A stretch of 64,000 nt of DNA from Bifidobacterium sp. ESL0800 (GCF_029395355.1 NZ_CP113913.1:806001-870000); one strand, 5' to 3'. Numbered from the stretch's first letter, positions 1 through 9,622 are shown. The notes: generated by a model not told the origin, from the sequence alone. A program made the numbers and translations.

Positions 1-31
1 CAAGTCTTTACGGTCGAACATTGCATATCCC
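1..31 (-). repeat. Hairpin repeat family, copy A, cut by the window edge
   Basis: Read on the minus strand, this is the left arm of the same element seen complete at 52087-52259: GGATATGCAATGTTCGACCG and then the continuation TAAAGACTTG. The remainder lies upstream of the window. It is assigned by direct sequence match to the left end of copy E. Confidence 0.7.
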
Positions 32-76
32 ATACCCTCATTTGTTCCATGCAAAACAATTAAACATAAGTCAACA

Positions 77-161
77 GAGGCTCGGAGATATGCGATGTTC
101 GGGCGTAAGACACGGCCGAGCGGCCAAGGAGCGTCCCGAACATTGTATATCCCCAGACCTC
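77..161 (+). repeat. Hairpin repeat family, copy B, internally deleted
   Basis: The outer stem of the family is present (GATATGCGATGTTCGGG on the left, CCCGAACATTGTATATC on the right), but the three internal hairpins of copies C, D and E are missing. Only a short GGCC-rich loop remains between the arms. Beyond the conserved arms, GAGG and CCTC still pair at the base. It lies just downstream of argG. The rest of 1-221 shows no gene. Confidence 0.75.
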
Positions 162-221
162 CCCACAGTTAGAAACCTTTAAATAAGGATTCTCCAACAG
201 TAATTAATAGTCCATTCAATC

Positions 222-1460
222 CTATTCGACGGAGTTGTCCGGGACTTCGATGCCGTTGCCGAATTTGACGTCGCGGGCGGCGGCCACCTTGTCGGGCAGG
301 CCGTAAATCGAGATGAATCCGTTGGAGGCGTTCTGGTCGTAGGTGTCGCCGGAATCGTAGGTGGCGAGCTTGTAGTCGTAGAGCGAGGAGTCGCTGCGAC
401 GGCCCGTGACCACGGCGCGTCCGCCGTGCATGACCATGCGGATCTCGCCGGAGACGTAGCGTTGCGTATCCTCGATGAAGGCGTTGAGAGAACGCACGGC
501 AGGCGAGAACCATTGGGCGTCGTAAACCAGTTCGGCCCAGCGCTTGTCGATGTCGCGCTTGATGCGGTGCTGCTCGCGCTCCAGGCAGCAGTTCTCGAGT
601 TCCTCGTGGGCGGCAATCAGGGCGACAGCACCCGGTGCTTCGTAGAGTTCGCGGGACTTGATGCCGACCAAACGGTCTTCGATGATGTCGATGCGGCCAA
701 TGCCCTGGGCTCCGGCGCGGCTGTTCATCTGCTCGATGGCCTCAAGCGGGGTGACATCCTTGCCGTCGATGGCGACGGGCACGCCCTGCTCGAACTTGAT
801 GACGACCTCATCCTCGACCGGCGGGAAGGCCGGATCGTCGGTGTAGGTATAGCAGTCCTTGGTCGGTCCGTTCCACGGATCTTCGAGGAAGCCGGTCTCG
901 ATGGCCCGGCCCCAGACGTTCTGGTCGATGGAATACGGGCTCTTCTCGGTCTGCGTGATCGGCAGCTTGTGGTCCTTGGCGAATTGGATCTCGACGTCAC
1001 GGGTCAGCGAGAGGTCACGGATCGGGCTGATGGCCTTGAGGTTCGGGTCGATTGAGGCGATGGAGACCTCGAAACGTACCTGATCGTTGCCTTTGCCGGT
1101 GCAGCCGTGCGAGATGGTGTCGGCGCCGAACTGGTGGGCGGCACGCACGAGATGCTTGGAGATCAGCGGGCGCGAAATGGCGGAAACCAGTGGATAGACG
1201 CCTTCGTACTTGGCGTTGGCCTTCAGCGCCAGCATGCAGTATTCCTTGGCGAATTCCTCGCGGGCATCGACTACATACGCTTCTACGGCGCCGCAGGCCA
1301 GCGCGCGTTGGCGAATGGTCTCCAGGCTTTCTCCGCCCTGACCGACATCGAGGGAAACGGCGACGACATCCTTGCCGGTGCGTTCCTTCAAATACGGAAT
1401 GGCCACGGAAGTGTCAAGCCCTCCGGAGTATGCGAGTACGATGCGGTTTTTATCGCTCAT
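222..1460 (-). CDS. argG: Argininosuccinate synthase
   Basis: ATP-dependent condensation of citrulline with aspartate to argininosuccinate in the cytoplasm, the penultimate step of arginine synthesis. The 412-residue length is normal for the family. The N-terminal ATP pyrophosphatase loop [10 protein letters not shown] is at about residues 10-19, and the substrate-binding stretch [13 protein letters not shown] is near residue 120. The ATG start is preceded by AGAAAGGG at good spacing. It is the last arginine gene in the window, separated from argR by 342 bp that contain a candidate ArgR operator and three tandem hairpin units, so it probably has its own promoter. argH is not in the window and would be expected beyond the left edge. 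No defect is visible. Confidence 0.97.
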   Translation of the reverse strand: MSDKNRIVLAYSGGLDTSVAIPYLKERTGKDVVAVSLDVGQGGESLETIRQRALACGAVEAYVVDAREEFAKEYCMLALKANAKYEGVYPLVSAISRPLISKHLVRAAHQFGADTISHGCTGKGNDQVRFEVSIASIDPNLKAISPIRDLSLTRDVEIQFAKDHKLPITQTEKSPYSIDQNVWGRAIETGFLEDPWNGPTKDCYTYTDDPAFPPVEDEVVIKFEQGVPVAIDGKDVTPLEAIEQMNSRAGAQGIGRIDIIEDRLVGIKSRELYEAPGAVALIAAHEELENCCLEREQHRIKRDIDKRWAELVYDAQWFSPAVRSLNAFIEDTQRYVSGEIRMVMHGGRAVVTGRRSDSSLYDYKLATYDSGDTYDQNASNGFISIYGLPDKVAAARDVKFGNGIEVPDNSVE

Positions 1461-1489
1461 GACAGCCCTTTCTTCGAAGCGTTATACGT

Positions 1490-1523
1490 CAATATATACA
1501 CTACTTCGTATAAATATGCAATC
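1490..1523 (-). promoter_or_regulatory. Candidate ArgR operator upstream of argG
   Basis: An AT-rich stretch about 30-63 bp before the argG start contains ATACACTACTTCGTATAAAT followed by ATGCA. It closely matches the stretch before argC (8562-8595), sharing CACTACT, GTATA and TATRCA at the same spacing. Such AT-rich imperfect palindromes are the known form of ARG boxes. Binding is inferred. Confidence 0.55.
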
Positions 1524-1594
1524 TTGCTAATGGAATGTCCATAATTTGGACTGCCGTCATCGAACCTCCCACATAACGACGAGCATCCGGCACC

Positions 1595-1770
1595 CAATTT
1601 TCGTGATTACCTCTGCATTGAGCTGCTTCATGCCGAGATAATCACACTTTCCCACCGATTTTCGTGATTAACTCCGCAGCCGACAGCCTCGCACAGAGAT
1701 AATCACACTTTTCAGCGCTTTTCTGTGATTTACTCTGCACTCACCAGCCTCATACAGAGATAATCACAAT
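1595..1770. repeat. Three tandem 61-bp hairpin units between argR and argG
   Basis: TTTTCGTGATTA (or its variant TTTTCTGTGATT) recurs at about 1598, 1659 and 1719, and the partner arm GAGATAATCACA recurs at about 1635, 1697 and 1758. Each unit is an imperfect inverted repeat, GTGATTA-CTCTG against CAGAGATAATCAC, with a variable loop of about 20 bases. The units are adjacent, with no unique spacers, so this is not a CRISPR array. The function is unknown; a repeated operator, an mRNA-stabilising hairpin array or a bacterial interspersed element are possible. Confidence 0.8.
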
Positions 1771-1802
1771 CTTATGCAGTCCAGTCAACTCACGAAACTG
1801 AA

Positions 1803-2408
1803 TCAGTCACGCGGACGTTGCCCGTGCGAAACGATGTCGAGAATCCATTGCTTCCGCGCCACGGCTGCATCGTCGTCACTGCAGACCAACAGCACCGTAT
1901 CGTCTCCGGCAACCGTACCCAGAATCCCATCGATTGGCTGCTTGTCGATGACACTGGCCATGTATTGCGCAGCTCCCGAAGGAGTGTGAACGATGACAAG
2001 ATTGCGGGCGGCAGCGGCCGAGGTGATCAATCCGGAAAGACCGCGAGAGAGTTGCTGGTCGATTTTTTCGGCGGTGGCGTCATCGAACTCGGGCTCAACG
2101 CCCAGCGTATACGCCATTTCGCCGCTTTTGAGACGGGTTTTCACCGCCTTCATTTCATCGAGGTCACGGCTCAACGTGGCTTGGGTGACGTCGATGCCCC
2201 GATCGGCGAGCAGACCCAGCAGCTGGCCTTGCGAAGAGACCACCGAATTGGAAAGAATCTCCTGGATAACGCTCAGCCGGGCTGTCCTGTTTGTAGGGTG
2301 TTGGAGCCTGTTTTCCGGGTTCCGTCCGTCGTATGATGCGGTTTCGGCTGAACCAGCCGATTCGTCATCGACTTCGCCGGTAATATCGCTCTCTTCAGTA
2401 TCGTTCAT
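1803..2408 (-). CDS. argR: Arginine repressor ArgR
   Basis: Hexameric arginine-dependent repressor of the arginine genes. Residues 1-40 are an acidic, low-complexity extension. The winged-helix domain follows (about 43-110), with the recognition motif TQATLSRDL. The C-terminal oligomerisation and arginine-binding domain carries [12 protein letters not shown], whose adjacent aspartates bind arginine in the family. At 201 residues it is longer than the usual 150-170 because of the N-terminal extension. Its ATG overlaps the argF stop by four bases (ATGA), so the two are translationally coupled. It probably represses its own operon through operators before argC and possibly argF. Confidence 0.95.
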   Translation of the reverse strand: MNDTEESDITGEVDDESAGSAETASYDGRNPENRLQHPTNRTARLSVIQEILSNSVVSSQGQLLGLLADRGIDVTQATLSRDLDEMKAVKTRLKSGEMAYTLGVEPEFDDATAEKIDQQLSRGLSGLITSAAAARNLVIVHTPSGAAQYMASVIDKQPIDGILGTVAGDDTVLLVCSDDDAAVARKQWILDIVSHGQRPRD

Positions 2409-3370
2409 TTGAGCAGTTCCTTGTCATCTCGAAGTGTTCCGATGAGCCAAGTCAATAAGGCTTTTTGCGCATGCAGCCTGTTTTCGGCCTCGTCCCAAAC
2501 CACCGATTGCGGCCCGTCGATGACCGCCGCTGTGACCTCTTTGCCGCGGTAGGCGGGCAGGCAGTGCTGAAACAGCGCATCGGGCTTGGCGAGTTTCATC
2601 AATTCCTCGTTGACCTGATAATTCCAGAATGGTTTGGAACGAACGGCATACTCGTTTTCCTCTCCCATCGACACCCATGTATCGGTAAAGATGCAGTCGG
2701 CATCAGCCACGGCTTCTTGTGGATCGGTGGTGACCAGAATCGAACCGCCGTTCTCGGCCGCGATACGTTTTGCGTCCGCGACAATCGACGGCGCGGGAAG
2801 GAAGCCTTGCGGACCTGCCACACGCACGTTCATGCCGGCGGTCGCTCCTCCGAGCAGATAGGAATTGGCCATGTTGTTGGCCGCGTCGCCCAAGTAGGCA
2901 ATGGTCTGGCCGGCAAGGGCGTCGACTCCCCCGCGATGCTGGGCGATGGTGAGGAAATCGGCGAGGATCTGGCAGGGATGGAACTGGTCGGTCAGGGCAT
3001 TGACCACAGGAACGGTGGCGTACTTGGCCATCGTCTCCACACGATCCTGGCCGAACGTGCGCCAGACAATGGCACTGGTCATGCGTGTAAGCACACGTGC
3101 CGTATCGGCCACCGGCTCGCCGCGCCCTAGCTGCGAACCGGATTTGTCGATGACCAACGGATAGCCGCCAAGCTCGGCGACACCCACCGAAAAACTGGAT
3201 CGCGTGCGGGTGCTGGGCTTGTCGAAAATGACTGCAACTCCCTGCGGACCGGCGAAGGGACGGTGGTAATAGCGGTCTTCCCAGAACTTCATACCCAGTT
3301 GAAGAATTTGCTTCTGCTCGTCATGATTGACATCATCATCACGGAGCATGTGTCGAAGCTGACCTGCCAT
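2405..3370 (-). CDS. argF: Ornithine carbamoyltransferase, anabolic
   Basis: Transfers the carbamoyl group from carbamoyl phosphate to ornithine to give citrulline. The carbamoyl-phosphate loop STRTR is at about residues 53-57, and the ornithine-binding motif HCLPAYRG is near residue 270. The product is about 321 residues, usual for the family. I place the start at 3370 because AAAGGAG lies six bases upstream; the in-frame ATG two codons earlier overlaps that Shine-Dalgarno sequence. It is coupled to argR by an ATGA overlap. The upstream gap to argD (3371-3587) is AT-rich and may carry a promoter and operator. Confidence 0.96.
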   Translation of the reverse strand: MAGQLRHMLRDDDVNHDEQKQILQLGMKFWEDRYYHRPFAGPQGVAVIFDKPSTRTRSSFSVGVAELGGYPLVIDKSGSQLGRGEPVADTARVLTRMTSAIVWRTFGQDRVETMAKYATVPVVNALTDQFHPCQILADFLTIAQHRGGVDALAGQTIAYLGDAANNMANSYLLGGATAGMNVRVAGPQGFLPAPSIVADAKRIAAENGGSILVTTDPQEAVADADCIFTDTWVSMGEENEYAVRSKPFWNYQVNEELMKLAKPDALFQHCLPAYRGKEVTAAVIDGPQSVVWDEAENRLHAQKALLTWLIGTLRDDKELLK

Positions 3371-3388
3371 AACCATCTCCTTTTATTG

Positions 3389-3425
3389 ATTTGACTATAT
3401 AAATATACTGCATAAAACTGAAATA
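3389..3425 (-). promoter_or_regulatory. Candidate ArgR operator or promoter upstream of argF
   Basis: An AT-rich stretch containing ACTATATAAATATACTGCAT lies 20-55 bp before the argF start. The AT-rich half-sites resemble ARG boxes, but the arrangement differs from the argC and argG sites, so the call is weaker. Confidence 0.35.
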
Positions 3426-3587
3426 TTACGTTTCTATCCGCATATTGGTATATATACCACAAAATTGCTGATACCCAGGAATGATTTTCGCTCAACAGGG
3501 CTCTGAGGTTGCCGTGCCACAAAATCATGAACATCCAACGCAAAAACGCAATGATGCGGCTTTCTCTCCATCAATTCCCTCGGCAAA

Positions 3588-4925
3588 TCAGTCGTCAGGC
3601 AAATCGAGGGGAATCTGGGCAAGAATCGATACGGCTTCGTTGACGTCATCGCTGCTGACGATAAGAGGCGGGGCAAGACGTAACGCATCCGGGGCAACTG
3701 CGTTGACGATGAGACCGTGATCAAGCGCCCAGTTCATGGCCGCGTGCGAGCAAGGATGAACGAGTTGAATGGCATTGAGCAGCCCACGGCCACGCAGCGA
3801 AGCGAACAGCGGATTGCCGCAAGCCATGATAGCCTCGCGCAACTGCTCACCACGAGCCTCGGCATTCGCTATCAAACCGTCTTCCTCGATGATCTGCAAT
3901 GTCGTCAGCCCCGCCGTTGTCGCCAACGGACCTCCGGCAAAAGTGGAACCGTGAAGCCCCGGCGAGAAAAGTGACGCCAAGGACTCGCCGAACGCAATCA
4001 TGCCGCCCATCGGAAAGCCGCCCGCCACGCCTTTGGCGAAGGTGATGATGTCGGGAGTAATCCCTCCGGACAGGTCTTCGCGCTGGAAGGCGAACCATTT
4101 TCCTGTTCTGCCGATGCCGGTCTGCACTTCGTCGATAATTATCAGAGCCTGGTTCTTATCGCAAAGTTCACGCACACCTTTGACATATTCCGGGTCAAGC
4201 GGACGCACGCCGGCCTCGCCTTGAATGAGTTCGAGCATCACGCCGGCCACCGGGCCGACACCGTTCTTGCCTGTTTCATCGAATGCGGCCCGCATAGCGT
4301 CAAGGTCACCTGCTTCGACGAACTGAACCGCAGGAAGCAGCGGATTATACGGTTCACGGATGGAGAGTTTCCAGGTGGCGCTCAAAGCTCCCATCGTGCG
4401 ACCGTGGAACCCTTTGGTCAGCGCAAGGATTCGTGCGGGCACACCGCCATGTTCCGGGTCCCCGCCTGGCAGCGTCTTGCCATAAAGCTTGGCCATTTTC
4501 ATCGCGGCTTCGTTGCCCTCAGCTCCGGAGTTGCCGAAATAGACACGGGAACCCTCCGGAGCACCGGAGATTTCGAGTAGTTTTTCCGCAAGTTGGATTT
4601 GGGGAACGGAAGCGAAATAATTGCTGATATGCGCGACCTTGCCGGCCTGGTCACTGAGCGCACGTACCCATTTCGGATGAGCGTAGCCAAGTGAATTGAC
4701 GGCGATTCCGGCAAGGAAATCAAGGTATTCATTGCCATCCACATCCCATACATGCATGCCCCCGCCGTGGTCCATCACACGCAGAGGAGTGCCGAAAGCG
4801 TGGGTATGTACTTTTCCGTATTTGCGGATCCATTGTTCGCTTTTTGTTCCGATCTTGGTCGTTTCGGCTCTGTAGTTGTTATTGGAATCTTTCGATGGCA
4901 CCGTATGCTGATAATCGTTGTTCAT
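3588..4925 (-). CDS. argD: Acetylornithine aminotransferase
   Basis: PLP-dependent class III aminotransferase converting N-acetylglutamate semialdehyde to N-acetylornithine with glutamate as amino donor. The motif ITFAKGVAGGFPMGGM near residue 280 contains the lysine that forms the internal aldimine; DEVQTGIGRTG precedes it, and GNSGAEGNEAAMK binds the cofactor phosphate. The start at 4925 (ATG-AAC) is preferred over a TTG five codons upstream because GAAAG sits upstream of it; the product is then about 445 residues. The N-terminus carries a roughly 25-residue hydrophilic leader not typical of the core fold. It lies between argB and argF on the same strand. Confidence 0.95.
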   Translation of the reverse strand: MNNDYQHTVPSKDSNNNYRAETTKIGTKSEQWIRKYGKVHTHAFGTPLRVMDHGGGMHVWDVDGNEYLDFLAGIAVNSLGYAHPKWVRALSDQAGKVAHISNYFASVPQIQLAEKLLEISGAPEGSRVYFGNSGAEGNEAAMKMAKLYGKTLPGGDPEHGGVPARILALTKGFHGRTMGALSATWKLSIREPYNPLLPAVQFVEAGDLDAMRAAFDETGKNGVGPVAGVMLELIQGEAGVRPLDPEYVKGVRELCDKNQALIIIDEVQTGIGRTGKWFAFQREDLSGGITPDIITFAKGVAGGFPMGGMIAFGESLASLFSPGLHGSTFAGGPLATTAGLTTLQIIEEDGLIANAEARGEQLREAIMACGNPLFASLRGRGLLNAIQLVHPCSHAAMNWALDHGLIVNAVAPDALRLAPPLIVSSDDVNEAVSILAQIPLDLPDD

Positions 4926-5118
4926 TTTTACTACTTTCAAATTCGCGTGTTGCCAGTTTCCTTGAAGATCTTTATTTTCCTATATGGTTATCATGTGTAG
5001 ACAGTCGAATCGAATGGCCGGAAGCCATATCAGGCCAGTCTCGTTTGATAGCGTCACTGCATTCGCCTTCAAACAACCGTTGGACATCCATGCTTTTGCC
5101 GCTGTTGTGAGTCATCAC

Positions 5119-6111
5119 TCAGCTTCGTCGCAGTTTCATGGCCTCTCCTGGCAGGACCATCGTGCCGATACCGGCACTGGTGAACACCTCGTTCAAAATC
5201 GAATGAGGCTGACGGCCGTCGATGATGTGAGCTTGAGGCACCCCTCCATCCAATGCGCGCACACAGGCACGCATTTTGGGTACCATTCCGCTTTGCAGGC
5301 CAGGCAACATCTCGCGCAGCCTGTCGACACCGATGGAGCTGATCAGCGATTTTTTATCCGGCCAATCGGCATAGAGACCATCTACATCGGTGAGGATGAC
5401 AAGTTTTCGGGCGTGAAGAGCCACTGCAAGTGCTGCTGCCGCCGCGTCCGCGTTGACATTGAACACCTGGGTGGGATCGTCCGTATCCGGAGCTATCGAG
5501 GAGACCACGGGAATCCGGTTCTGAGCGATGAGGTTCTCGACGGCTGACGGATTGACTTCGGTGACTTCGCCGACCAATCCGATGTCGGTTTCCACCCCGT
5601 TGATCACCGGACGATACCGCTTCGCGCCGAAGAGCGACCCGTCCTCTCCTGAAAGCCCGACCGCGTGTGGACCGTGAGCGTTGATCAGCCCGATCAACTC
5701 ACGAGAAACGGAACCGGTGAGAATCATCCGTACCACCCGCATGATTTCAGGCGTGGTGACTCGCAGACCGGCTTTGAATTGTGAATGGATACCGAGATCG
5801 TTGAGCATGCTGGAGATCTGTGGACCACCGCCGTGTACGACGATCGGGTGCATACCTACCTGGCGCAGAAAAACCATATCCTGTGCAAAGCAACGTTTCA
5901 GATGTTCGTCGACCATGGCGTTGCCGCCGTATTTGACGACGATACGTTGACCGGCGAATTGTTCAAGCCATGGCAACGCTTCGATCAGCACCTCAGCTTT
6001 CTGCTCGTCTTTCAGGTCGTTGTGGACATCGAACGTGTCCTCATCGGCTTTCGTCTCACCATCAACCTGATTGACCGACCGATATAATTGTCCGTCTTCA
6101 TTTGTCGACAT
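5119..6111 (-). CDS. argB: Acetylglutamate kinase
   Basis: Phosphorylates N-acetylglutamate, usually the regulated step in cyclic arginine pathways. The amino-acid kinase fold is recognised from VVKYGGNAM near the start, the glycine-rich HGGGPQI, and the C-terminal [12 protein letters not shown] region. The first 45 residues are an acidic extension ahead of the catalytic domain. I choose the ATG at 6111, preceded by GAAGGG; an ATG four codons upstream (6123) is possible. It follows argJ after about 110 bp and precedes argD. Confidence 0.94.
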   Translation of the reverse strand: MSTNEDGQLYRSVNQVDGETKADEDTFDVHNDLKDEQKAEVLIEALPWLEQFAGQRIVVKYGGNAMVDEHLKRCFAQDMVFLRQVGMHPIVVHGGGPQISSMLNDLGIHSQFKAGLRVTTPEIMRVVRMILTGSVSRELIGLINAHGPHAVGLSGEDGSLFGAKRYRPVINGVETDIGLVGEVTEVNPSAVENLIAQNRIPVVSSIAPDTDDPTQVFNVNADAAAAALAVALHARKLVILTDVDGLYADWPDKKSLISSIGVDRLREMLPGLQSGMVPKMRACVRALDGGVPQAHIIDGRQPHSILNEVFTSAGIGTMVLPGEAMKLRRS

Positions 6112-6220
6112 TTTGCCCTTCATTCACATGTTTCCCTGTATCCGATTACCGTATATTCCACTTCTGCGACCACCGCCGTATCGATAAACGGGTCGAACGA
6201 TTGCTTGCTTTTCCAAAATC

Positions 6221-7402
6221 TCAGGATTCATAATCGGCATTGATGTGCACATATTCGCCGGTGAGGTCATCGGTCCAAACGGTTGCGGTCTGCCGGCCTT
6301 GGTTAAGATCGATGTCGATATTCACTTCTCTGTCATCCATCTTCACTTCAGAACGGTCAGCGCCGGCTCCGCCGTGTTCGCAAACCCGTACTCCGTTGAT
6401 ATCCACGGTGACTTCCCGCGCATCATAAGCGGCAACATCCACCGGAACCGTACCCAGAGAACTGACGATACGCCCCCAGTTCGGGTCGTTGCCAGAGATT
6501 GCACATTTAAGGAGATTGGAACCGGCGACCGCACGGGCGCAGGCCAGCGCCGCGCCCTCGGTTTCGGCCCCGCTAACACTCACCTTGATGTCATGACTGG
6601 AACCCTCCCCGTCACCGATGATCTGACGGGCGAGACTGGCGCAGGCCTGATGGACCAACGCTGAGAATTCCTGAGGTTTCGGCGTGACACCAGAAGCTCC
6701 GGATGCCAGCAGCAACACCGTATCATTGGTAGACATGCATCCGTCAACATCGATGCGATCGAACGATTGCTCTGTGGCTGCGGCCAAAACTGTCTTCAAT
6801 TGAGCCGCATCGACCACCGCATCGGTGGTGATGACACAGAGCATCGTGGCCAACTGCGGGGCTATCATCCCTGAGCCTTTGACCATACCGCCGATCCGAT
6901 ATCCGCTCCCTTCCAACTTCACGGTTTTGGGCTTGGTATCTGTGGTCATGATGGCTGTGGCCGCTTCCATTCCGGCATCCACATCATCGCTTAAGGCTTC
7001 GCATGCCTTGTCAATACCGGAAAGCACGTTATCCAATGGCAGTAATTCGCCGATCAGACCCGTCGAACACACCGCTATATCGCTGGCTTCAAGGCAATCC
7101 CCAATGCCGAGAACCTCTGCAGCGTGTACAGCAGTGGCTTCGCTCTGCTTCAGTCCCGGCTCACCGGTGCAGGCATTGGCTCCGCCGGAATTGAGGACAA
7201 CAGCTTTGATGTGTCCATCGGCGACGGCTTCGCGCGACCATTGCACCGGAGCGGCACAGAAACGGTTTGAAGTAAATACTCCGGCAGCAGCGTCAAGCGG
7301 CCCCTCGTTAACGACCAGCGCCAAGTCACTTTTCGATGTGTTGGATGAGATTGCGGCATTGACGCCGGCGGCTGAAAAGCCTTCTGCAAATGTCACGCTC
7401 AT
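6221..7402 (-). CDS. argJ: Bifunctional glutamate N-acetyltransferase / ornithine acetyltransferase
   Basis: Recycles the acetyl group from N-acetylornithine to glutamate, which makes the pathway cyclic; the bifunctional form can also use acetyl-CoA. The self-cleavage motif PQLATMLCV places the catalytic threonine at residue 186, giving alpha and beta chains after autoprocessing. STGLIGELLP near residue 113 is the oxyanion-hole region. Length is 393 residues, typical. The start codon overlaps the argC stop (ATGA at 7399-7402). Whether it accepts acetyl-CoA cannot be read from the sequence; no argA-like gene is in the window. Confidence 0.96.
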   Translation of the reverse strand: MSVTFAEGFSAAGVNAAISSNTSKSDLALVVNEGPLDAAAGVFTSNRFCAAPVQWSREAVADGHIKAVVLNSGGANACTGEPGLKQSEATAVHAAEVLGIGDCLEASDIAVCSTGLIGELLPLDNVLSGIDKACEALSDDVDAGMEAATAIMTTDTKPKTVKLEGSGYRIGGMVKGSGMIAPQLATMLCVITTDAVVDAAQLKTVLAAATEQSFDRIDVDGCMSTNDTVLLLASGASGVTPKPQEFSALVHQACASLARQIIGDGEGSSHDIKVSVSGAETEGAALACARAVAGSNLLKCAISGNDPNWGRIVSSLGTVPVDVAAYDAREVTVDINGVRVCEHGGAGADRSEVKMDDREVNIDIDLNQGRQTATVWTDDLTGEYVHINADYES

Positions 7403-8526
7403 GGCGCCACTCCAATCGTTGTCAATCCTTGATCTTCGGGAAGTCCAAGCGCAATGTTCAGGGATTGCACCGCCTGCCCTGCTGTGCCGCGGTTGAGATT
7501 ATCAATGGCGGCAAATCCATATAGACGTTTCGCGTTCCGATCGACGGCGACCTGGACTTGTGCCTCGTTGGACCCCAGCACATTCGCCGTAGCCGGCATG
7601 TCACCGCTGTCGAGCAACTCAATGAACTTCTGGCCTTGATAGGCATCAGCGAAAGCCTCTCGAATGTTTTCGTCGTCCATCGCCTCACCCTTGCTACTCA
7701 GTTTGGCCGAAACGACCGCAAGAATGCCACGGGACATCGGTACCAGTATCGGCGTGAAACCGACGTTGATATCTCCCAAAGGCGCTTTCACGGAAGTCGG
7801 ATTTGAATGAGTGCCACCGGAACAGGCGACCGCCGCATGTCGCAGGTTCTGTACGATCTCGGGAATATGACGGTGAACGCCACCAACCGAATACGGCGTC
7901 GCCGACCCGATTGCCTCCGCCGCCAGCAGATTCGCTCGCTTGAGATTTTTGCCGGCCCCGGAATATCCGACAGCGAGATCGGCCACGATGTCGTCTGCTT
8001 CGATGAGACCTGCAGCAAGAGCGGGTTGGAAGGCCAGAGTGACCGCAGTGACGTTGCAGCCGGGTCCGGCGATCAAGGATGCACCGTGTAATTCCTCGCG
8101 TTGCCGTTGATATCCGCCGCTGGTCTCCTTGCCTACGATGAGTTCCGGCATTCCGTAGATCCAAGGCTGATGAAAATCACCGCCATAATACCGGCCCCAT
8201 GCCTCACCGGATTCAAGCCTGTGGTCAGCACCCAGATCAACCATCACACGGTTTGCATCCAACTTTTCGGACAATGCTCCCGATACCCCATGCGGCAGAG
8301 CAAGCACGATGACGTCATGACCATTGAGCCTCTGCGGAGTCGTGGGCTCGATGACCATATCCTTCAGCGACGGGATATGCGGCATATGCTGCCCCAATTT
8401 GTCTCCGGCCGAAGAGTCGCCGGTCACCGTGGTCACCTCGAACGCCGGATGTGCCGCAAGAATACGCAACATCTCTCCTCCGGCATATCCGCTGGCGCCA
8501 GCCACGGCCACTGTGTATGTGCTCAT
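7399..8526 (-). CDS. argC: N-acetyl-gamma-glutamyl-phosphate reductase
   Basis: NADPH-dependent reduction of N-acetylglutamyl phosphate to the semialdehyde. The N-terminal Rossmann motif AGASGYAGGEML is at residues 9-20, and the catalytic cysteine lies in GPGCNVTA at about residue 157. The start at 8526 (ATG-AGC) has GAAAGG nine bases upstream; a GTG and an ATG slightly upstream are in frame but too close to the Shine-Dalgarno sequence. This is the first gene of the arginine operon, preceded by a candidate ArgR operator. Confidence 0.96.
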   Translation of the reverse strand: MSTYTVAVAGASGYAGGEMLRILAAHPAFEVTTVTGDSSAGDKLGQHMPHIPSLKDMVIEPTTPQRLNGHDVIVLALPHGVSGALSEKLDANRVMVDLGADHRLESGEAWGRYYGGDFHQPWIYGMPELIVGKETSGGYQRQREELHGASLIAGPGCNVTAVTLAFQPALAAGLIEADDIVADLAVGYSGAGKNLKRANLLAAEAIGSATPYSVGGVHRHIPEIVQNLRHAAVACSGGTHSNPTSVKAPLGDINVGFTPILVPMSRGILAVVSAKLSSKGEAMDDENIREAFADAYQGQKFIELLDSGDMPATANVLGSNEAQVQVAVDRNAKRLYGFAAIDNLNRGTAGQAVQSLNIALGLPEDQGLTTIGVAP

Positions 8527-8561
8527 GCGCATCACCTTTCTTGAATGATGATGTCAAGAAT

Positions 8562-8595
8562 ACATATATTCACTACTATGTATAGTTATACATCC
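8562..8595 (-). promoter_or_regulatory. Candidate ArgR operator upstream of argC
   Basis: ATATATTCACTACTATGTAT followed by AGTTATACATCC lies 36-69 bp before the argC start. It aligns base by base with the site before argG at 1490-1523, including CACTACT and GTATA. The matching position relative to the start codon supports a shared operator. Confidence 0.6.
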
Positions 8596-8706
8596 AAATA
8601 GTGGACACTAAAGGAAACAATCCATTACGTCCTGACAACGACAGTCTGACGGATACCCATACAACCTTGTAACCAGAAGAAACAGAGCAAGCTCATCACT
8701 GTGAAT

Positions 8707-8750
8707 ATCAGAAAGTCCCCGCCCATTTGCATGGACAAGGACTTTCTGAT
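8707..8750 (-). terminator. Perfect 12-bp stem-loop downstream of the DUF4190-like gene
   Basis: ATCAGAAAGTCC (8707-8718) pairs perfectly with GGACTTTCTGAT (8739-8750) around a 20-base loop. It sits between the end of the membrane protein gene at 8792 and argC. There is no strong T run after it on the minus strand, so it may be a termination or 3'-end stabilising hairpin. The rest of the 8596-8791 gap shows nothing else. Confidence 0.5.
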
Positions 8751-8791
8751 AATGCATATTGTTAACGCTGTCAGCACACTGGAGGCTGGAT

Positions 8792-9592
8792 CTAAGCGCT
8801 GACCGAACCGCCGCTGCCGGAGCCTCCGGAACCTGAACCTCCCGAACCGGAACCATACTGATTCAGCATCTGTTGGGAGAAATCGTTGAGATTGAGACCT
8901 TTGGAAAACAGCCAAATTTCGAAAATCGTCGCGATGACACCGAGCACCATGCACACTGTGGCCACCCAGAAGCCTTTCATATGGTATTTCTTCGTGCGCC
9001 ACATGGAAATCGCGCCGGTGATGGCCGGCAGGAACGTAATTGGCATGAACAACAGAATGATCGAGACAATCGCGAGCGGATCCCAGTGCCCCAGATAAGG
9101 GTTTTGGACCGGATCGTTCATATCGACGCCATTGTGCATGTCAGGCTGGTATCCAGGGGTTCCGGGACCGCCGGGCTGAACCGGGGCGTTGCTGTAAGGT
9201 TGGCCGTTGCTGTATGGCTGCCCGTATAGATTATTCGGATTGTTGGGGTAGTTCCCGGGCATCTGGCCGGACCTGTCATAAGGCGCATTGCTCTGATTGC
9301 CGGGATTGCCCTGATAGATTCCGAAACCATTGCCGTATCCCGCTCCTGCTTGACGGTTGAAGGGGCCGTCAGGAGGATTCATCTGCCCGTTTTGGTTTTT
9401 CGGTTTCTCTTCAGGCATGCCATAGACGTACGGGTTGTATTGCGCAGGGAACTGGCTGGCCATCGCACCGTATTCCGGAACTTTCATCTGACCGTATTGC
9501 GGTTGAGCCTGGCGACCGGAGGGAGCGGCATTGGTCGACGGACCGGCGCTGCCCTCGCTGTTCGCATCGAACGGATTCTGAGATTCATTCAT
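8792..9592 (-). CDS. DUF4190-like two-helix membrane protein with disordered tails
   Basis: Unknown function. Residues 1-165 are rich in Asn, Gln, Pro, Gly and Tyr, with a short internal repeat around GQPYSNGQPYSN, and look disordered. Two hydrophobic helices follow, at about 172-198 and 205-227, in the arrangement typical of DUF4190 proteins. The C-terminus ends in about four GSGSGG repeats. The ATG start has GGAG eight bases upstream. It lies downstream of pheT on the same strand but beyond a strong hairpin, so cotranscription is uncertain. The Gly-Ser tail is the oddest part and may vary in repeat number between strains. Confidence 0.8.
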   Translation of the reverse strand: MNESQNPFDANSEGSAGPSTNAAPSGRQAQPQYGQMKVPEYGAMASQFPAQYNPYVYGMPEEKPKNQNGQMNPPDGPFNRQAGAGYGNGFGIYQGNPGNQSNAPYDRSGQMPGNYPNNPNNLYGQPYSNGQPYSNAPVQPGGPGTPGYQPDMHNGVDMNDPVQNPYLGHWDPLAIVSIILLFMPITFLPAITGAISMWRTKKYHMKGFWVATVCMVLGVIATIFEIWLFSKGLNLNDFSQQMLNQYGSGSGGSGSGGSGSGGSVSA

Positions 9593-9622
9593 CGTGCCAC
9601 TCCAAAATCAAGTAGATAATCG

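Noticed and set aside
1595..1770. CRISPR array
   Set aside because: Only three units occur, they are directly adjacent without unique spacers, and the units are palindromic along their whole length. No cas genes are present.
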